From NCBI GenBank assembly GCA_036873755.1, contig JAVTVY010025271.1, positions 50,431-114,430 of the forward strand: a DNA stretch of 64,000 nucleotides. Direction: 5' to 3'. Shown piece after piece: positions 1-12,619 of this stretch; the first letter of the stretch is position 1, and each line of letters opens with the position of its first letter. This stretch comes from Hanleya hanleyi (taxonomy: Eukaryota; Mollusca; Polyplacophora; Lepidopleurida; Hanleyidae). The notes below the pieces were generated by a model. That model had not been told where the DNA came from and did no database searches. It worked only from the letters and a program-made list of their open reading frames with translations. The translations under genes and the position numbers were made by a program.

Positions 1-12
1 TGACTTTTTTAG

Positions 13-34
13 AAAGGTGAGTTGTCTCACCTTT
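13..34. other. Perfect 9-bp hairpin at unit start
   Basis: AAAGGTGAG, a TTGT loop, then CTCACCTTT. It recurs at the same place in all six units (for example 4902-4923). It lies just downstream of the stop of the CCHC mini-ORF of the preceding unit. It could form a stem-loop in a read-through RNA, or be a chance palindrome. The sequence does not match the histone 3' stem-loop as I know it. Confidence 0.6.
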
Positions 35-1109
35 ATTATGGGATGTAGAAAATTTCTGATTACAGGACTGTCTGGAGTACGCGCATAAAATTCGTTCCAA
101 ATTGTTTATTCTTTCTCAGACCAGAATAGTTATCCTTCAGTGGTTGACAGGCTTTGTAGGCTATACTTAGCATGTACTTGATCCCTTACCTGTTAACTGT
201 TTTCCTTCAAGATATCAGATTAATATGCACTAAAGTATGGAAGCCTGCTATTTTCACGCTTCCAATGATAGACCTCAGCTCAGAGAAATAAAGTTCAGTG
301 GACAACGTGTACATGTGTAAAGAGCTGCCCTACCATAGCTCTAGGGGATGTACATGTATCTATGCTAGGTCTAGGTCATCACATGGACTTGTGTTAGAAA
401 TATCTGTGCATGTATGTAGTGAAAATTAATAAATCAATTGAATTTAAACTTAGAAATAATACTACATGTATCTGACATGTCTGAGAACTGAAATATTTTG
501 CCATTTGTTGTTTCATGCACTCATGTGTTAATACTTTCATTCAGTGCCAATACTGGGTGTTTATGTATATACCACTACATAAGACATGTAAGAATCGGCC
601 AGTTTTCCATGTGTTTTTCAAACAAATAGATACTATTTTGAATTGAAACTCATGGGAAAGAAATCTGCTACTCAAGAAGCAGCTACAATGTATTCTTCTG
701 AGTTTTACTGTCTTTACTATTGCAGCCAGTCAATTGGTAGTCTCTGAAAATGATACTCGGGTATCACAATCAGTTAAAAACGTTTTTCCTGTAAGCCAAA
801 AGTTACAAAATACTGCATGTAATTTACAATGTAAGTACAATTCTATAAATTGTCGAATATTGCTGCGAGATTAAAACAGTAATTTGTTGATGATTGATTC
901 ATTTGATGATGATTTTGATAAAATGATTCACTTGTGTGAATTTTGTTTCAAACCTCTGTTCATGAATTACTGGATAAAACAGTCCTCGAATTGTGTAAAA
1001 TTTGGATTATTCTTGCTGGAGAAATGTTATTGTGAAACAAAGTGAAGGTCTGTTCAGATGGGTATTAAATGACCCCACTTAATATGCATTACAGAAGTGC
1101 CAAAATACA

Positions 1110-1376
1110 GTATGAAGGAGTAATGTTTTGTAGCCTCCCGGTGAGGGCTTCCTGGGATCTGGGATGTTGTGCACACTGCAGGTCTGGTAAGAATGGACCT
1201 CAGCTCCTCAGACCGCTTGTTGTAAGAGGCGACTGAGGCACCCATGTGGTTCCCAATGTGAAAAGAAATAGGACCCCACCTGTGTGGTTCCCGGGTGTGA
1301 CCAGGAATAGGACCCAACGTTATGATATGACTCAAATATAGTGGAAAGCGACGTTAAATCATATTCACTCACTCAC
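1110..1376 (+). repeat. SINE-like element, first tail in the unit
   Basis: The body contains 'cttgttgtaagaggcgact' and ends in 'gaaagcgacgttaaatcat' followed by attcactcactcacc. Both motifs are familiar to me from dispersed gastropod SINEs. The 5' limit is uncertain. The same insertion is present in every unit (about 6000-6269, 10890-11154, 15780-16045, 20670-20935, 25560-25825), so it predates the tandem amplification. A 93-codon minus-strand reading frame over it is not a gene. Confidence 0.6.
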
Positions 1377-1559
1377 CTTTTTTCTAGGGTCATACCTAAG
1401 ACTTGAAAAATGGAACGTGTTGCTCCCTCGCTTACGCTCAGCATTTAGAGGATAGAACAAGGACTGGTTCGCTCGGTGTCAGTATAATGTGACTGAGTGG
1501 GGTGTCATGTCTGCCTACGGCATGATATTTCAGTGGGACAGCACTATAAAATGGCAGCA

Positions 1560-1680
1560 TTAGATCTGCTCTGTTACAAGTAGGTACCCCTGCCCCTCCC
1601 CTCCCCTCCCTTCCCTTCCCCGTCGTGATATAGCTGAAAAAATGTTGAAAGCGACGTTAAACCCTATTCACTCACTCACT
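1560..1680 (+). repeat. SINE-like tail, second, with C-rich tract
   Basis: A variable run of ccct/cctc (length differs between units) is followed by 'cgtgatatagctgaaaaaat', then 'gaaagcgacgttaaaccct' and attcactcactcact. This is the 3' end of the same or a related SINE family. Equivalent tails precede the chromo-like exon in every unit. The C-rich tract is the main source of unit length differences. Confidence 0.6.
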
Positions 1681-1858
1681 TCTAGGTTCGACACAATCTG
1701 TGTGAACTGAAAAAAGTGGACCGACCAGGTTTGCATAGCATGGCGGTCATTAACAATTCAGCGTTATGGATGTGTCAATTCGCTACTAGATCTGGCTATA
1801 TACTGAATATCTACAACTCTTCAGCAAAAAAATTTAATTACATTCTTTATTTCAGTAG

Positions 1859-2842
1859 ATGCCACCAATTCTTCGACAGAGAGGAAGGCAAGATTACAAG
1901 CTTCTTGCATCTGGAATGCTTGATCGAGTTGGACGTCAATCATCAAAGCGGCCCAAACTAAAACGTCGGACATGGTACAGAGTTACAGTGTTGGAGGAAA
2001 CTGAACAGTTCTTGTTTGTACATTGGATTGGTTACCCAAATTCTGCCAATTCGTGGGTGCAAAAGGCTGATGTAACAGACTTGGAAAATGAAAATTCGCT
2101 CGACCACTTCTGTCACCAGGTAAATGTCGCAGTGAAGGAAAATTTGGCAACTCGCAGGAAGATCGACACAAAAGTGAGGGTAGCAGTACCCATTACACCT
2201 AGAGCTTACAGGTTTGTTTTCATGATTGCCTTTGTTGTTCCTCTTTCTTGTTTTCTGCCCCTTCTGCATATTATAGCGATCGTTTTGTCTGTACATCTGT
2301 CTGTCCGGGAAATGTTGTCCAGGCGATATGTCGGGTGTTTTTGATGGCAGGAATCCGAAAATTGACAGTAACGCTGCTTATATATTTGTTGTTGTGCACT
2401 GGTATGGTTTTGTCCCACATGTTTCAATTTTCATGGGTATAGTCATCTGTGCTGATGCACCACAAGCTATTCTTGTCCGGTCAATATCTCTGGTGCCTGT
2501 GCCTAACACATGGTATATGTACATTTGAACTCCATAACCTGCCTCTAAATGAAAGATAAAAGAAATTAATGGTAATATGGTATGTCTGTTTTATTGAACT
2601 TTCAGGTTATTCATGAGGAATTTGGGCCGCAAGCACAGCAGAACCACACTGCATAGGGGAAACACTGTATACTGGCCTTACACCCCAGATAACCTGTCAC
2701 TGATGTTGGGAGGACATTGGTATACAAGAACTGTCAATCCAAATGGAGACACTGCATTTGTCATTGAGGATACCCTTAAGTTTTACGTCACAGAGAGGCG
2801 TCCGCTCACAGAGGACAACGTGTTCAACTCTTCAGAGGGCAG
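1859..2842 (+). CDS. Chromo-like and tudor-like exons, copy 1
   Basis: Exon A (1859-2211) begins at an ATG three bases after a splice acceptor 'tttatttcag', so a non-coding leader exon probably lies upstream. It ends at donor TACAG/gtttgt. Exon B (2606-2842) follows acceptor 'aactttcag' and joins in frame (Arg at the junction). Residues about 39-75 of exon A (W-Y-R, then FLFVHWIGYP, then SANSWVQ) resemble a chromo barrel. Exon B has a VYWPYTP start and alternating strands suggestive of a tudor-like fold. Such domains read chromatin marks; the function here is inferred. A basic stretch (KRPKLKRR, residues 30-37) could be a nuclear signal. Copy 1 has Ile rather than Val at residue 102. Confidence 0.6.
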
Positions 2843-3095
2843 GTGTTTATTTTGACATTCATAAAATGGTTGCGACGCATTATTTAACATGTTTAATGTG
2901 AATTATTTGCTGTTGAAGCGTATCTACATGCAGGGGTCAAAATAGGTCAAAATTATGTTGGTTTTTCCTTCAGGGGTTGAAATAGACCAAATTTGGGGTT
3001 TCTTTTTTTACTTCCAACTTTTCCCCATATCATCCCTATAAAGCATGGCACAAGAATGAACTGAATGTGTCACATTTGCAGAAAATAAATTAGAG

Positions 3096-4709
3096 TTGTT
3101 CCGATGTATTGAAGGGCTGCAAGTTAGTGCAAAGGTTGTTTCAGAAGTTGTTGCACTGATATGTAAGAACCATGGCATAGATATATCCACCGTAGATCTA
3201 AAAAAATGTGTCCAATGTCTGTCACCAAATTTAAAATATCTGTCCAGGTTAGTCACTGGGATAAGAGGTGGGAGGCAGAGGCAAATAATGTTGGATCGTT
3301 TCAAATCCAAGAACCTGATTGTAAAAGTTCACCTAAAACATAGACAAAGTTCTGATGATACAGTTAGGAACTTGCAGCAGAATTTAGATCTAAAAAAACA
3401 AGAATTACTTGACACTTCCAAACAAAATAAAGATCTGAAGCAACAGGTGACTAGATTAAGTACGAAGCTGCTCTCTAAAGCATCATGTGCATGTAGGCGC
3501 TCCAGTTAGAAAAGTCCATCTAAATGTTCACCCCGACAGAAGAGACGCCATAGACGTAAACTTGAAAATGATGTTAGAGATGCTTTGGAGTTCTTGGGAT
3601 ATGAGAAACTTGAGCCGCTTAGTGTGACTGTTAGGAGACCTGATGGGTCTATTGAAAATATTAAACTTGATCGACATAGAAAGTTAGATGACGGGAAATT
3701 GGATGACATACTCATGTTGTTATATGTCAAGGACATTTACAACATTTCCAACAAAGCTTTTCATGAGTTAAGCATGGCAAGTGGTACTCTTCGAAAAAGC
3801 TACAAAATTAAAGAAAGAATAAGGCTTCTCAATGAAACATTTTGTATTACCCCAGTACCAGAACCAGGTATTGGAGTACAACAGAGTATATTTGACACTT
3901 TGCCTGAGAAAGTTAAGCAACTGTCTGAAAACACTCGTGTTAAGGAAAAGCATGAAATTCATGTGAGAGTCAGTGGCGATGGCACTACATGTGGAAAACG
4001 GCTACATTTAGTTAATTTTACATACACACTGATTGATGCACAGGCAAATAATAGTTATAAGGGTAACCATTATCTGGCCATTGTGAAGGCAAAAGAAAAG
4101 TATGACGAGCTTCAAACTGCGCTGTCTGATACAATATTGGATTTGAAAAAGTTGAGTGAGGAGGGTCTAACAGTGGACAATGTTCACTATAGAGTTGTGC
4201 TTTACATGACTGGGGATTTGAAGTTTTTAAATCTAGTCTGCGGTATTGAAGGGTGCTCATGTACATTCAGCTGTGTCTGGTGCAAATGCTCAAAAAGTGA
4301 TAGATTTGACATGAAAAAAATCTGGCCACTCCTTGATCCTGAGAAAGGAAGAACCGTAGCACATATTAGTCGCGCATGTACAGAGAAACAAAAAAACAAA
4401 CGCTTTAACTGTCAGTTTCCTCCAATGTTTCCCTTCATTCCACTGGAAAGGGTAGTCCCTGATATTCTCCACGCATTTCTTAGAATTGGTGACCAATTGG
4501 TCAACAAACTCATTTTTGAGTTGAGACAGAAAGACAACATCACAGAAGCAAAAGTAAAGACATCCACTGACATCTCAAAGTGTCAAAACATCCAAAAATT
4601 TGAGGAGTTTGTGAGGAATTTTGGTATTCCCAGTTTTAGCTTCCAGGTAGATAGAGACACTAGAATGTTCAAATATCGGGATTTCACGGGGCCGGAACAC
4701 TGCGCTTAA
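3096..4709 (+). pseudogene. Transposase-like long exon, copy 1 (one nonsense codon)
   Basis: Same 537-codon frame as copies 3 and 5, but CAG has become TAG at 3507-3509 (after CRRSS), splitting it into a 137-codon N-terminal part and a C-terminal part reopening at about 3585. All later motifs are present. Unless the stop is bypassed or an internal start is used, the product is truncated before the putative catalytic core. The left end of the ORF has no ATG; the frame is entered from splice acceptor 'cacatttgcag' (3081). Confidence 0.7.
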
Positions 4710-4716
4710 ACAAATT

Positions 4717-4875
4717 ATGCAGAAACAGAGTAGAATGGAAAAGCTGGAGATCACTTGCAAGAGGAAGTTAAAATTTGAAAGCAAAGCTTGTGTTGAATGT
4801 GGGAAGAAAAAACACAAGAAAAGTACCTGTAAGCAATTCAGATCAAACAAAGAAAATGATGGAAACTGTTTCTAA
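4717..4875 (+). CDS. CCHC zinc-knuckle mini-ORF, copy 1
   Basis: A 52-codon frame from ATG 4717 to TAA. It is very basic and contains C-VE-C-GKKK-H-KKST-C, an exact CX2CX4HX4C knuckle as used for nucleic-acid binding. It is offset from the long exon, which stops at 4709. A GT-AG intron 4647-4722 (donor after SFSFQ, acceptor 'attatgcag') would join the two in frame, though the acceptor has a poor pyrimidine tract. I therefore infer it is the C-terminal exon of the same protein. It is identical in copies 1-5. Confidence 0.5.
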   Translation: MQKQSRMEKLEITCKRKLKFESKACVECGKKKHKKSTCKQFRSNKENDGNCF

Positions 4876-6744
4876 AGGGAAGTAGAGATTGACTTTTTTA
4901 GAAAGGTGAGTTGTCTCACCTTTATTATGGGATGTAGAAAATTTCTGATTACAGGGCTGTCTGGAGTACGCGCATAAAAATCGTTCCAAATTGTTTATTC
5001 TTTCTCAGACCAGAATAGTTATCCTTCAGTGGTTGACAGGCTTTGTAGGCTATACTTAGCATGTACTTGATCCCTTACCTGTTAACTGTTTTCCTTCAAG
5101 ATATCAGATTAATATGCACTAAAGTATGGAAGCCTGCTATTTTCACGCTTCCAATGATAGACCTCAGCTCAGAGAAATAAAGTTCAGGGGACAACGTGTA
5201 CATGTGTAAAGAGCTGCCCTACCATAGCTCTAGGGGATGTACATGTATCTATGCTAGGTCTAGGTCATCACATGGACTTGTGTTAGAAATATCTGTGCAT
5301 GTATGTAGTGAAAATTAATAAATCAATTGAACTTAAACTTAGAAATAATACTACATGTATCTGACATGTCTGAGAACTGAAATATTTTGCCATTTGTTGT
5401 TTCATGCACTCATGTGTTAATACTTTCATTCAGTGCCAATACTGGGTGTTTATGTATATACCACTACATAAGACATGTAAGAATCGGCCAGTTTTCCATG
5501 TGTTTTTCAAACAAATAGATACTATTTTGAATTGAAACTCATGGGAAAGAAATCTGCTACTCAAGAAGCAGCTACAATGTATTCTTCTGAGTTTTACTGT
5601 CTTTACTATTGCAGCCAGTCAATTGGTAGTCTCTGAAAATGATACTCGGGTATCACAATCAGTTAAAAACGTTTTTCCTGTAAGCCAAAAGTTACAAAAT
5701 ACTGCATGTAATTTACAATGTAAGTACAATTCTATAAATTGTCGAATATTGCTGCGAGATTAAAACAGTAATTTGTTGATGATTGATTCATTTGATGATG
5801 ATTTTGATAAAATGATTCACTTGTGTGAATTTTGTTTCAAACCTCTGTTCATGAATTACTGGATAAAACAGTCCTCGAATTGAGTGTAAAATTTGGATTA
5901 TTCTTGCTGGAGAAATGTTATTGTGAAACAAAGTGAAGGTCTGTTCAGATGGGTATTAAATGACCCCACTTAATATGCATTACAGAAGTGCCAAAATACA
6001 GTATGAAGGAGTAATGTTTTGTAGCCTCCCGGTGAGGGCTTCCTGGGATCTGGGATGTTGTGCACACTGCAGGTCTGGTAAGAATAGACCTCAGCTCCTC
6101 AGACCGCTTGTTGTAAGAGGCGACTGAGGCACCCATGTGGTTCCCAATGTGAAAAGAAATAGGACCCCACCTGTGTGGTTCCCGGGTGTGACCAGGAATA
6201 GGACCCAACGTTATGATATGACTCAAATATAGTGGAAAGCGACGTTAAATCATATTCACTCACTCACCTTTTTTCTAGGGTCATACCTAAGACTTGAAAA
6301 ATGGAACGTGTTGCTCCCTCGCTTACGCTCAGCATTTAGAGGATAGAACAAGGACTGGTTCGCTCGGTGTCAGTATAATGTGACTGAGTGGGGTGTCATG
6401 TCTGCCTACGGCATGATATTTCAGTGGGACAGCACTATAAAATGGCAGCATTAGATCTGCTCTGTTACAAGTAGGTACCCCTGCCCCTCCCCTCCCTTCC
6501 CTTCCCCGTCGTGATATAGCTGAAAAAATGTTGAAAGCGACGTTAAACCCTATTCACTCACTCACTTCTAGGTTCGACACAATCTGTGTGAACTGAAAAA
6601 AGTGGACCGACCAGGTTTGCATAGCATGGCGGTCATTAACAATTCAGCGTTATGGATGTGTCAATTCGCTACTAGATCTGGCTATATACTGAATATCTAC
6701 AACTCTTCAGCAAAAAAATTTAATTACATTCTTTATTTCAGTAG

Positions 6745-7728
6745 ATGCCACCAATTCTTCGACAGAGAGGAAGGCAAGATTACAAGCTTCTTGCATCTGG
6801 AATGCTTGATCGAGTTGGACGTCAATCATCAAAGCGGCCCAAACTAAAACGTCGGACATGGTACAGAGTTACAGTGTTGGAGGAAACTGAACAGTTCTTG
6901 TTTGTACATTGGATTGGTTACCCAAATTCTGCCAATTCGTGGGTGCAAAAGGCTGATGTAACAGACTTGGAAAATGAAAATTCGCTCGACCACTTCTGTC
7001 ACCAGGTAAATGTCGCAGTGAAGGAAAATTTGGCAACTCGCAGGAAGGTCGACACAAAAGTGAGGGTAGCAGTACCCATTACACCTAGAGCTTACAGGTT
7101 TGTTTTCATGATTGCCTTTGTTGTTCCTCTTTCTTGTTTTCTGCCCCTTCTGCATATTATAGCGATCGTTTTGTCTGTACATCTGTCTGTCCGGGAAATG
7201 TTGTCCAGGCGATATGTCGGGTGTTTTTGATGGCAGGAATCCGAAAATTGACAGTAACGCTGCTTATATATTTGTTGTTGTGCACTGGTATGGTTTTGTC
7301 CCACATGTTTCAATTTTCATGGGTATAGTCATCTGTGCTGATGCACCACAAGCTATTCTTGTCCGGTCAATATCTCTGGTGCCTGTGCCTAACACATGGT
7401 ATATGTACATTTGAACTCCATAACCTGCCTCTAAATGAAAGATAAAAGAAATTAATGGTAATATGGTATGTCTGTTTTATTGAACTTTCAGGTTATTCAT
7501 GAGGAATTTGGGCCGCAAGCACAGCAGAACCACACTGCATAGGGGAAACACTGTATACTGGCCTTACACCCCAGATAACCTGTCACTGATGTTGGGAGGA
7601 CATTGGTATACAAGAACTGTCAATCCAAATGGAGACACTGCATTTGTCATTGAGGATACCCTTAAGTTTTACGTCACAGAGAGGCGTCCGCTCACAGAGG
7701 ACAACGTGTTCAACTCTTCAGAGGGCAG
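6745..7728 (+). CDS. Chromo-like and tudor-like exons, copy 2
   Basis: Exon A 6745-7097 and exon B 7492-7728, with the same splice signals as copy 1. Residue 102 is Val, the majority state. No disruption is visible in either exon. Confidence 0.6.
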
Positions 7729-7981
7729 GTGTTTATTTTGACATTCATAAAATGGTTGCGACGCATTATTTAACATGTTTAATGTGAATTATTTGCTGTT
7801 GAAGCGTATCTACATGCAGGGGTCAAAATAGGTCAAAATTATGTTGGTTTTTCCTTCAGGGGTTGAAATAGACCAAATTTTGGGTTTCTTTTTTTACTTC
7901 CAACTTTTCCCCATATCATCCCTATAAAGCATGGCACAAGAATGAACTGAATGTGTCACATTTGCAGAAAATAAATTAGAG

Positions 7982-9594
7982 TTGTTCCGATGTATTGAAG
8001 GGCTGCAAGTTAGTGCAAAGGTTGTTTCAGAAGTTGTTGCACTGATATGTAAGAACCATGGCATAGATATATCCACCGTAGATCTAAAAAAATGTGTCCA
8101 ATGTCTGTCACCAAATTTAAAATATCTGTCCAGGTTAGTCACTGGGATAAGAGGTGGGAGGCAGAGGCAAATAATGTTGGATCGTTTCAAATCCAAGAAC
8201 CTGATTGTAAAAGTTCACCTAAAACATAGACAAAGTTCTGATGATACAGTTAGGAACTTGCAGCAGAATTTAGATCTAAAAAAACAAGAATTACTTGACA
8301 CTTCCAAACAAAATAAAGATCTGAAGCAACAGGTGACTAGATTAAGTACGAAGCTGCTCTCTAAAGCATCATGTGCATGTAGGCGCTCCAGTTAGAAAAG
8401 TCCATCTAAATGTTCACCCCGACAGAAGAGACGCCATAGACGTAAACTTGAAAATGATGTTAGAGATGCTTTGGAGTTCTTGGGATATGAGAAACTTGAG
8501 CCGCTTAGTGTGACTGTTAGGAGACCTGATGGGTCTATTGAAAATATTAAACTTGATCGACATAGAAAGTTAGATGACGGGAAATTGGATGACATACTCA
8601 TGTTGTTATATGTCAAGGACATTTACAACATTTCCAACAAAGCTTTTCATGAGTTAAGCATGGCAAGTGGTACTCTTCGAAAAAGCTACAAAATTAAAGA
8701 AAGAATAAGGCTTCTCAATGAAACATTTTGTATTACCCCAGTACCAGAACCAGGTATTGGAGTACAACAGAGTATATTTGACACTTTGCCTGAGAAAGTT
8801 AAGCAACTGTCTGAAAACACTCGTGTTAAGGAAAAGCATGAAATTCATGTGAGAGTCAGTGGCGATGGCACTACATGTGGAAAACGGCTACATTTAGTTA
8901 ATTTTACATACACACTGATTGATGCACAGACAAATAATAGTTATAAGGGTAACCATTATCTGGCCATTGTGAAGGCAAAAGAAAAGTATGACGAGCTTCA
9001 AACTGCGCTGTCTGATACAATATTGGATTTGAAAAAGTTGAGTGAGGAGGGTCTAACAGTGGACAATGTTCACTATAGAGTTGTGCTTTACATGACTGGG
9101 GATTTGAAGTTTTTAAATCTAGTCTGCGGTATTGAAGGGTGTTCATGTACATTCAGCTGTGTCTGGTGCAAATGCTCAAAAAGTGATAGATTTGACATGA
9201 AAAAATCTGGCCACTCCTTGATCCTGAGAAAGGAAGAACCGTAGCACATATTAGTCGCGCATGTACAGAGAAACAAAAAAACAAACGCTTTAACTGTCAG
9301 TTTCCTCCAATGTTTCCCTTCATTCCACTGGAAAGGGTAGTCCCTGATATTCTCCACGCATTTCTTAGAATTGGTGACCAATTGGTCAACAAACTCATTT
9401 TTGAGTTGAGACAGAAAGACAACATCACAGAAGCAAAAGTAAAGACATCCACTGACATCTCAAAGTGTCAAAACATCCAAAAATTTGAGGAGTTTGTGAG
9501 GAATTTTGGTATTCCCAGTTTTAGCTTCCAGGTAGATAGAGACACTAGAATGTTCAAATATCGGGATTTCACGGGGCCGGAACACTGCGCTTAA
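7982..9594 (+). pseudogene. Transposase-like long exon, copy 2 (stop plus frameshift)
   Basis: The frame is broken twice: TAG at 8393-8395, and loss of one A from the run after FDMKK (about 9200), which shifts the reading to a stop at 9244. The frame is regained in another register from 9310. The segment with the second putative catalytic Asp is uninterrupted, but the protein cannot be complete. Thr replaces Ala in AQTNNS. Confidence 0.75.
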
Positions 9595-9601
9595 ACAAAT
9601 T

Positions 9602-9760
9602 ATGCAGAAACAGAGTAGAATGGAAAAGCTGGAGATCACTTGCAAGAGGAAGTTAAAATTTGAAAGCAAAGCTTGTGTTGAATGTGGGAAGAAAAAACAC
9701 AAGAAAAGTACCTGTAAGCAATTCAGATCAAACAAAGAAAATGATGGAAACTGTTTCTAA
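9602..9760 (+). CDS. CCHC zinc-knuckle mini-ORF, copy 2
   Basis: The 52-codon basic frame with CX2CX4HX4C, unchanged from copy 1. Confidence 0.5.
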   Translation: MQKQSRMEKLEITCKRKLKFESKACVECGKKKHKKSTCKQFRSNKENDGNCF

Positions 9761-11635
9761 AGGGAAGTAGAGATTGACTTTTTTAGAAAGGTGAGTTGTC
9801 TCACCTTTATTATGGGATGTAGAAAATTTCTGATTACAGGACTGTCTGGAGTACGCGCATAAAATTCGTTCCAAATTGTTTATTCTTTCTCAGACCAGAA
9901 TAGTTATCCTTCAGTGGTTGACAGGCTTTGTAGGCTATACTTAGCATGTACTTGATCCCTTACCTGTTAACTGTTTTCCTTCAAGATATCAGATTAATAT
10001 GCACTAAAGTATGGAAGCCTGCTATTTTCACGCTTCCAATGATAGACCTCAGCTCAGAGAAATAAAGTTCAGTGGACAACGTGTACATGTGTAAAGAGCT
10101 GCCCTACCATAGCTCTAGGGGATGTACATGTATCTATGCTAGGTCTAGGTCATCACATGGACTTGTGTTAGAAATATCTGTGCATGTATGTAGTGAAAAT
10201 TAATAAATCAATTGAACTCAAACTTAGAAATAATACTACATGTATCTGACATGTCTGAGAACTGAAATATTTTGCCATTTGTTGTTTCATGCACTCATGT
10301 GTTAATACTTTCATTCAGTGCCAATACTGGGTGTTTATGTATATACCACTACATAAGACATGTAAGAATCGGTCAGTTTTTCATGTGTTTTTCAAACAAA
10401 TAGATACTATTTTGAATTGAAACTCATGGGAAAGAAATCTGCTACTCAAGAAGCAGCTACAATGTATTCTTCTGAGTTTTACTGTCTTTACTATTGCAGC
10501 CAGTCAATTGGTAGTCTCTGAAAATGATACTCGGGTATCACAATCAGTTAAAAACGTTTTTCCTGTAAGCCAAAAGTTACAAAATACTGCATGTAATTTA
10601 CAATGTAAGTACAATTCTATAAATTGTCGAATATTGCTGCGAGATTAAAACAGTAATTTGTTGATGATTGATTCATTTGATGATGATTTTGATAAAATGA
10701 TTCACTTGTGTGAATTTTGTTTCAAACCTCTGTTCATGAATTACTGGATAAAACAGTCCTCGAATTGAGTGTAAAATTTGGATTATTCTTGCTGGAGAAA
10801 TGTTATTGTGAAACAAAGTGAAGGTCTGTTCAGATGGGTATTAAATGACCCCACTTAATATGCATTACAGAAGTGCCAAAATACAGTATGAAGGAGTAAT
10901 GTTTTGTAGCCTCCCGGTGAGGGCTTCCTGGGATCTGGGATGTTGTGCACACTGCAGGTCTGGTAAGAATAGACCTCAGCTCCTCAGACCGCTTGTTGTA
11001 AGAGGCGACTGAGGCACCCATGTGGTTCCCAATGTGAAAAGAAATAGGACCCCACCTGTGTGGTTCCCGGGTGTGACCAGGAATAGGACCCAACGTTATG
11101 ATATGACTCAAATATAGTGGAAAGCGACGTTAAATCATATTCACTCACTCACCTTTTTTCTAGGGTCATACCTAAGACTTGAAAAATGGAACTTGTTGCT
11201 CCCTCGCTTACGCTCAGCATTTAGAGGATAGAACAAGGACTGGTTCGCTCGGTGTCAGTATAATGTGACTGAGTGGGGTGTCATGTCTGCCTACGGCATG
11301 ATATTTCAGTGGGACAGCACTATAAAATGGCAGCATTAGATCTGCTCTGTTACAAGTAGGTACCCCTGCCCCTCCCCCTCCCCTCCCTTCCCTTCCCCGA
11401 CGTGATATAACTGAAAAAATGTTGAAAGCGACGTTAAACCCTATTCACGCACTCACTTCTAGGTTCGACACAATCTGTGTGAACTGAAAAAAGTGGACCG
11501 ACCAGGTTTGCATAGCATGGCGGTCATTACCACTTCAGCGTTATGGATGTGTCAATTCGCTACTAGATCTGGCTATATACTGAATATCTACAACTCTTCA
11601 ACAAAAAAATTTAATTACATTCTTTATTTCAGTAG

Positions 11636-12619
11636 ATGCCACCAATTCTTCGACAGAGAGGAAGGCAAGATTACAAGCTTCTTGCATCTGGAATGCTTGA
11701 TCGAGTTGGACGTCAATCATCAAAGCGGCCCAAACTAAAACGTCGGACATGGTACAGAGTTACAGTGTTGGAGGAAACTGAACAGTTCTTGTTTGTACAT
11801 TGGATTGGTTACCCAAATTCTGCCAATTCGTGGGTGCAAAAGGCTGATGTAACAGACTTGGAAAATGAAAATTCGCTCGACCACTTCTGTCACCAGGTAA
11901 ATGTCGCAGTGAAGGAAAATTTGGCAACTCGCAGGAAGGTCGACACAAAAGTGAGGGTAGCAGTACCCATTACACCTAGAGCTTACAGGTTTGTTTTCAT
12001 GATTGCCTTTGTTGTTCCTCTTTCTTGTTTTCTGCCCCTTCTGCATATTATAGCGATCGTTTTGTCTGTACATCTGTCTGTCCGGGAAATGTTGTCCAGG
12101 CGATATGTCGGGTGTTTTTGATGGCAGGAATCCGAAAATTGACAGTAACGCTGCTTATATATTTGTTGTTGTGCACTGGTATGGTTTTGTCCCACATGTT
12201 TCAATTTTCATGGGTATAGTCATCTGTGCTGATGCACCACAAGCTATTCTTGTCCGGTCAATATCTCTGGTGCCTGTGCCTAACACATGGTATATGTACA
12301 TTTGAACTCCATAACCTGCCTCTAAATGAAAGATAAAAGAAATTAATGGTAATATGGTATGTCTGTTTTATTGAACTTTCAGGTTATTCATGAGGAATTT
12401 GGGCCGCAAGCACAGCAGAACCACACTGCATAGGGGAAACACTGTATACTGGCCTTACACCCCAGATAACCTGTCACTGATGTTGGGAGGACATTGGTAT
12501 ACAAGAACTGTCAATCCAAATGGAGACACTGCATTTGTCATTGAGGATACCCTTAAGTTTTACGTCACAGAGAGGCGTCCGCTCACAGAGGACAACGTGT
12601 TCAACTCTTCAGAGGGCAG
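11636..12619 (+). CDS. Chromo-like and tudor-like exons, copy 3
   Basis: Exon A 11636-11988 and exon B 12383-12619, both open. This copy pairs with an intact long exon, so together with copy 5 it is the best candidate for a functional gene. The region just upstream of the acceptor differs from most units (attaccacttc, shared with copy 6). Confidence 0.62.

Larger units (their letters stand above)
1..4889 (+). repeat. Tandem unit, copy 1 (4889 bp)
   Basis: First visible copy of a direct tandem repeat; the phase chosen here starts at 'tgactttttt', and the array presumably continues left of the window. In order the unit holds: a 9-bp-stem hairpin, about 1 kb of AT-rich DNA without a recognisable gene, two SINE-like tails, a chromo-like exon, a tudor-like exon, the long transposase-like ORF and a CCHC mini-ORF. 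Copy-specific marks are 'gaattgtgtaaa' near 980 (two bases shorter than in the other copies) and a TAG stop at 3507-3509. By eye the copies differ at only a handful of sites per kilobase. Confidence 0.95.
4890..9774 (+). repeat. Tandem unit, copy 2 (4885 bp)
   Basis: Second copy, joined head to tail with copy 1 without spacer. It shares with copy 4 'cataaaaatcg', 'tcaggggaca', the Thr codon in the AQTNNS stretch and a one-A deletion in the poly-A run near 9200. It shares with copy 1 the TAG nonsense codon (8393-8395) and 'caccccgacag'. Its long ORF therefore carries two lesions. Confidence 0.95.

Noticed and set aside
1054..1335. 93-codon minus-strand ORF repeated in all units
   Set aside because: It lies over a SINE-like element, shows no family resemblance, and its conservation is explained by the tandem repeat.
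2206..2528. Short ORFs between exons A and B (both strands, all units)
   Set aside because: They overlap the intron bounded by good donor and acceptor sites; hydrophobic runs are by-products of T-rich DNA.
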